64,000 nucleotides of DNA. Origin: Wurfbainia villosa (Eukaryota; Streptophyta; Magnoliopsida; Zingiberales; Zingiberaceae). The DNA lies in the NCBI GenBank assembly GCA_025175895.1, contig JAKLTH010000238.1, forward strand, positions 2,418,001 through 2,482,000. The letters are read 5' to 3'. Position numbers and translations under genes: made by a program. Below, piece after piece: positions 58,792-64,000 of this stretch; the first letter of the stretch is position 1, and each line of letters begins with the position of its first letter. The notes beneath the pieces are model-generated. The model saw only the letters and a list, made by a program, of their open reading frames with translations, ran no database searches and was not told the origin of the DNA.

Positions 58792-59588
58792 TGTCACGCC
58801 CCGTGTCGAAAAGCAAACGGACGACATCTCCCCTGTACGTGGCAACATCTCGTGTTAATACAAGGCCCTTGGGTCCACAATAAACATAAACATATAAAAG
58901 TAAATACAACAAATACACAAAACACAGCGGAAACATAATACAACATCACAAACTACACACAGTGCATATCGGTATGACTAACACCAAACACAGAAACACC
59001 ATAACAAAACCAGAAAAAAAAGAAAGGTACAACATTAGCAGAGTCCAATCACTACTAAACATCACATAAACTAAATCCATATCGGAACACCAACGATAAC
59101 CCAAAAACCCGGACTCTCAGAGTTGAGATGAGACGATGGCAGCCAGCATTGCTCCAAGTCCATCACGAAGTCGGCTACCTGTTACCTGGGCGACAAAAAA
59201 ACCCAGGGTCCGTAGTGGTGAGTAAAACTCAGCAGGTAATAGAAAAAACATGTATATATCAAATATCACATGTAATTCAACAGAAAAATCTACAGGTACA
59301 TCAAGTAAACACCAGCATGATAAATATATACATGCATATACCTTCTAACCAAATGAATAACGTAAAATGCAGACATACCTGATAGTTTGCTACGCTACAC
59401 CTATTCAACCTAGGCACATATCCACAATATATGTATATATCACAGGAAATCTAGTCTAAACATACAACATCATAAATATTGGTCAAAGGTATCTAATGGT
59501 CCGACCAACAAGTATACAGGTATCTGACACAACTATATAATAAATGCGAGTAACATGTATGAAGATGATGTACAATCAAATGCAACAA

Positions 59589-59589
<1 letters not shown>

Positions 59590-59658
<69 letters not shown>
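59590..59658. repeat. (TA)n microsatellite in E5
   Basis: About 69 bp of uninterrupted TA, twice the length of the equivalent runs in E1 and E3. Confidence 0.95.
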
Positions 59659-59662
<4 letters not shown>

Positions 59663-59889
59663 ATATGCAAAAAATGTCATAAGTCACAGCAATGCAGCAT
59701 GCATGGTCATGCCGGCTCCCTAAAGCTACCACGACTCCAGTGTGGCCTCGGTGGCTCGAGCATATATGCATATATGTGTATATATGGCAATATGCAAAAA
59801 ATGTCATAAGTCACAGCAATGTAGCATGCATGGTCATGCCGGCTCCCTAAAGCTACCACGACTCCAGTGTGGCCTCGGTGGCTCGAGCA
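59659..59889. repeat. Tandem duplication, period 127, in E5
   Basis: ggcaatatgcaaaaaatgtc at 59659 recurs at 59786. Both copies run through ggctccctaaagctacc to gtggctcgagcat with one or two differences. The break follows the TA run, suggesting slippage. Confidence 0.9.
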
Positions 59890-60257
59890 TGATAATTGTC
59901 CCAACTCAACACCAACCACTACTCTCGAGTGGCCGAGTGAGCAGTATGATCGAGTAGCATATAAGTGTGAAAAGCAAGCTACACGATGAGGGTCCCTGCT
60001 GTTGGCCACTCCGACAGTCACTACCCATGAGTGGTCGAGTGTCACACACGCAGGACTACGACACGCAAATCCAACTACCATCGCCTATAGTGGTAGAGTG
60101 CGGAACCACAATGCTCTGCCCTCACACCTGTTACTCCTCCTATGAGTAATCGTGGAGGCAAGATGATTGATGACCCTCTCAACTATAAGGGAGACCACGT
60201 CACCAGCATGCATGCAAATGATATGAATGCTCTGTCACACAAATAGACATCCACCAC

Positions 60258-60560
60258 AAACTCTCTATTCTATAGAGAGTCATACTAATCAGATCAACGC
60301 ACTCTCTATCCTGCAGAGAGTCGTACTCAACTGATCATAATACTCTCTATCCTGTAGAGAGTCATACCAATCTACTCGACACACTCTCATTAAGTCATAC
60401 TCAGGCGATGGGCGCACTCTCTATCACTGTAGAGTCATACTCATCGATCGCGCCTCTCTATCCTATAGAGTCGTACTTCTTGATCGGCGCACTCTACATC
60501 ACAGTGAGAGTCGTAATTCTTGATCGGCACTCTCTATCACAGTGAAATCGTACTCAGCCC
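60258..60560. repeat. E5 hairpin tandem array, about eight units
   Basis: Starts with well-formed stems (ACTCTCTAT, three bases, ATAGAGAGT) and becomes irregular rightwards (60380-60560), where arms lose bases or change (actctacatcacagtgagagt). It is the largest array among the E copies. Confidence 0.85.
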
Positions 60561-62752
60561 GATTATAATAAGCTAGAACCACCGGTCCGTAGCGACACAC
60601 TAAGTACCATTCACCTGACCATTTATATAATACATGGTCGGTGGTAAACATGCAACCTAAGGGTACTAGAATAACCCTAGGTTCAAGACATTATCTACCT
60701 ACGGATGACCGTTTTGCCCAATTTACAATCAGGTCATCATCCGGACTTTACTATTTGCACTTAACTAAACAAATTCTAGGTTACTTACATCACATATATA
60801 TATATAACTCCTAATCATGATGAAGTGAAACATGATAACAGCAATGGAGTTTAACAACCAACGATAAGGTATTAAGCGCAAGAGTAAATAAGAGCGGAGT
60901 CAAGGTAACATGATCATATATCTAAATCTGTATGCATTAAAATTACCTGACCAGGGTAGGAAATTAGCCACATGATATGTAGTTCATGCTGATTGTATTC
61001 ACATTCGCGAACCTACCTCGTATCAAAGTCCTGAAATCGTAGAATACCAATATAATCAAAATAACTCTAGTCTCCACTAACCACCAATATAATCCAACAA
61101 TAACACATTCAGATCAGTTTACTAAATTAATCTGATACACAACTATGAACAATGAAATCTCACTTACCAAGCCTAGCTTCCATTTGCTCAACTTCTTGAT
61201 CTTCATCAGATCTGAACCCAACAATCAAATTGGAAATCAATTCCAACTCTGATCTACCAATTCTACAAAGATACAGTCATATCACTATTCGTTAACTACT
61301 GATTGCTTCGATTTCATCCTACACATTTTAACCAACCGTATTTCAAATGTTGTTTCTATAATACTTAGATTCAAGCTTACTTTGTCTCGTTTCCATGGTC
61401 TACAACGGATTTAGATAAAGCCTCTTATCAAATAGGACTCCATTCAGCCCACTTCATCACCTATTCCGATTGAATTGCCACAGCTTGTTGATCCACCTGT
61501 TGATTTCCCAAATTTACACGTAAATTGATTCCCAATCACCTGAAATCACAAGGCACATAAGTATACCTCTTCAACCTACTAAATCTCCACTTCCTTAACT
61601 CAATAGACAGATTAACAACAATAATCTTACTAGAAATAAGAGATGCATAGGTTATATTAACCATACCCACAGATCTAAGCCTCGCATTCGTCAGCTCAAG
61701 GATCACCAATTTGCCAGGCGGTGGCAATCTGGATCGAGCGTTGCGACAAAGAACGAAGAAGAAAGAAAAACAGGTTTACCTTGCGACAGTGATGCCCCAA
61801 ATCTACGAGATTGCAAAGTAACCGCAAGAATAGAACAGTTACAACACTTGATCAAAACCCTCGCAAATAATAGAAGGTTGTCGGTGCTCAATCGAAGCCT
61901 TCACAGAGCTCGTAAAGCCTCCAACTCCCGCTCTAGGTGCAAGGTGGCTCAGTGCGACTGCGACGGTGAGGAGAAGTCGACGATGTGAGGCAATCCACCG
62001 CAAGATCAGAGGAACTCCAGGAAGGTCGACTACCGAGGTTGCCCGTGGTGGCCAGAGGCTAATCGACTGGCAGCGCTAGTAGAGGAAGAAGAGGATGACG
62101 CACGAAACAAAGGCAGGGTGGCAAGCGCGCGGAGGCCGTATGTGCGCGATGCGCGTGTGATGGCTGCAAAGCGGCAACAACCGGCGGCTGGGCAAGGGGG
62201 AAATGAAGGTGGCAGTGAAGGTGGTGTCGCTGTGCTCGCGCACAGGAGCGAGTCAACTGTCGTCGTGCGTAGGGCCGGCAGGACGCGAGGTGCTCTGCTC
62301 GGGGTCGCGAGCGTCCGTGGATGGTCATGATGCGACGGTGAGGTGAGGAGGGCGGCGATGCTGGGCTCGAGCGACAGCGATCGCGTCGGCTGGAGGACTC
62401 GTGGTGGCTACGAACCGGGAAGAAAAGCTCCGCGTCGGGAGAGGAAGAGAAAGGGATCAGGTCACGAGAATTTGGGGAAAAGAAAAGAGGGATCAGGCGG
62501 AGAAAGGGAATCAGCGCAGAAATGCTCGCAGAGAGGAAATGGAAGAACGACTGCGGGTCAGGTTTGGGAAATAAACGGGTCAGATTTTAGACCCGTTAAG
62601 CCCCTTTTTTTTAAACCCTTCTCCGTAAATGGTCTTAGAAATTTCAATTTAAGTCCAAGAAAATTTCTAAAAATTCTTGAAAAAATTCCATAGAGTATTT
62701 TTCTAATTAATAAGCATTATTATTATTATTATTTATTTTCCGGTATCTTACA

Positions 62753-64000
62753 TTTATTACCAATGTATTTCACCATAGGTCTCGGCCTTTCTCCGAAGAG
62801 AAAAAATATCAGATCCAACAGTCTGCGATAAAGCGGTCGCATTTCTATGACGAAAGACCCGAGGATTTTTCTAGATCATCTGATCCCATCACTTAATCCT
62901 ACGAGCTGCAACTGTAGAATACCGAATAGATACGACCGTCATTGTATACTCTCTCCTCTGTACAAAGCCAATCCACATTTGGGGGTAACTATTGTTGTTG
63001 TCTGCATGAGTCTTCTACGATGTCTTCTGCTGATATTGCTGAGTAAATTACTTCCCTTAAAGGGAAGTATCACGGAACTTCAACCACGTTTGAGGTTGTA
63101 GGTCGCTGCGGATGAGATAATCCAATCTTCTGTGTTGATCTCTGTTATCGAGACGGTGCATCATCCTCCCGGGACACCATTGATAGTCTTCAACTGAGTC
63201 TTCAAAGTATACCTCCTCAAATATACTGGTTGCTTACAATAGCAATAGATGAATTGATCGTTCAGGATATTACCCTAGGTTACCCTCTGGGTTAATATGT
63301 TGAGAGATACTTGTAGTTTACAAGTATCCTTGTCTAGAACATTTTTAGTTCGGATAAGAAAGGATTCCTATACATCGACTGGTGGGTCGGTGGTGTCTCT
63401 ATCGTCAGGTGAGATGTGGACCAATAATTAAGAAGTCAAGGGATGCCCTTATACTTGGATAGACATACCTTTACTGTAGACATATCCTTATGGATGATTA
63501 AATTGTTAAAATTATAGTATGATATGTCTCTAGAATGTATGTATAATCCGAGAGTATTCGGATGTAGTTTCTGATACACTTTCAGGCTTACCACTGTATA
63601 GGCAAGTGGAGTATGCGGTCGAAGTGATTTTTGAGAATAGTTTCGGTATTGAAGACCTCATACCGGGAGATGATTTTATTGGTAACAGTGTTGCTAAACA
63701 CTATAGAAATTGGAAGGATGTATGTTGCGATTATAGGAGATGTTGAATGGGATATTTATCTGTCCCAGTATTTTTTCTAGAGAAGATCCGAAACTCTTTG
63801 TTAAAAGAGAGATGAACCTTTGAGGTTATGCATCAATTATTGATGATGGAATGCGGTAGTTGTTAAAAAATGAAGATCCTTCATTGTGGATAGATGATAT
63901 GTCTAGATCAGCTAAGGACACCTGGGTATACTCTCGGGTTCGTTTACGACTGGAGCATTGATATTGTAGTGACATGGTGTCATACAATTATCATTGTCGT
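62753..64000. other. Unresolved sequence, no gene supported
   Basis: No frame here resembles a known product to me. It is possibly decayed retrotransposon interior: some plus-strand phrases (SFGIEDLIPGDDFIGNSVAK near 63630-63695) read as protein for about 30 residues but I cannot name them. No LTR edge, primer-binding site or polypurine tract seen. Confidence 0.5.

Larger units (their letters stand above)
58792..62752 (-). repeat. E5: family E LTR (3961 bp), minus, probably solo
   Basis: Reads TGTCACGCCCCGTG to CGGTATCTTACA on the plus strand, the full span of the family E LTR. No polypurine tract is seen on its right and no primer-binding site on its left, so it is probably solo, but flanks ATAGT and TTTAT do not match as a target duplication. 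It contains a 69-bp TA microsatellite (59590-59658), a tandem duplication with period 127 (59659-59889), an eight-unit hairpin array (60258-60560), and a GC-rich end (61880-62560) with chance frames. Confidence 0.85.

Overview
The window is plant nuclear DNA made almost entirely of LTR retrotransposons, many inserted into one another. I recognise no host gene, rRNA, tRNA or CRISPR array. Every long reading frame that I can name is a piece of gag or pol. The element set is typical of a flowering plant with a large, repeat-rich genome: SIRE-like and Ale/Retrofit-like Copia, a chromodomain Gypsy with 3-4 kb LTRs, a TRIM, and primer-binding sites matching initiator tRNA-Met. A monocot is my guess, but the sequence does not prove it.

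Families, named here for convenience. A: Copia of about 9.3-9.4 kb with 2.1-2.2 kb LTRs; copies A1 (minus, left part off-window), A2 (minus, complete) and A3 (plus, complete). B: SIRE-like Copia with 1.1-1.4 kb LTRs; copies B1 (minus, complete) and B2 (minus, partial). C: an old Ale/Retrofit-like Copia (minus). D: a 3.26 kb solo LTR. E: a Tekay/Del-like chromovirus, present as pieces E1-E5. Plus one 634-bp TRIM.

Layout. 1-6933 is A1, inserted into the gag of B2 (6934-9031), which is inserted into E-type LTR E1 (9032-11041). 11042-17709 holds two E fragments placed with pol ends facing each other (E2 minus, E3 plus); the TRIM sits in E2. E4, an E-type LTR in minus orientation (17710-30639), abuts the end of E3 and is split by A2 (20202-29632, target duplication TGAAC). 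30640-31537 is AT-rich and old. C occupies 31538-56730 and is broken by B1 (32083-49716, duplication GAAGA) and by D (53085-56343, duplication CCTTC). B1 is itself broken by A3 (33295-42618, duplication CAAGT). 56731-58791 is AT-rich with a MITE-like palindrome cluster. E5 (58792-62752) is an E-type LTR, and 62753-64000 is unresolved.

Relative order of events follows from the nesting: C before B1 before A3; E1 before B2 before A1; E4 before A2; E2 before the TRIM. All pol frames are broken, so every element here looks non-autonomous, although the LTRs of A3 and of the TRIM are very alike and those insertions look recent.

The most interesting material is non-coding. The leader of family A carries four clustered stem-loops sharing one apical motif but having different, self-complementary outer stems, with a compensatory change between copies. 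The E LTRs carry tandem hairpin arrays of varying copy number with compensatory changes, and the D LTR has an analogous but different array. Small lesions in family A concentrate at CAG/CTG sites, which may be a sequencing artefact of CHG methylation and affects how the broken frames should be read.
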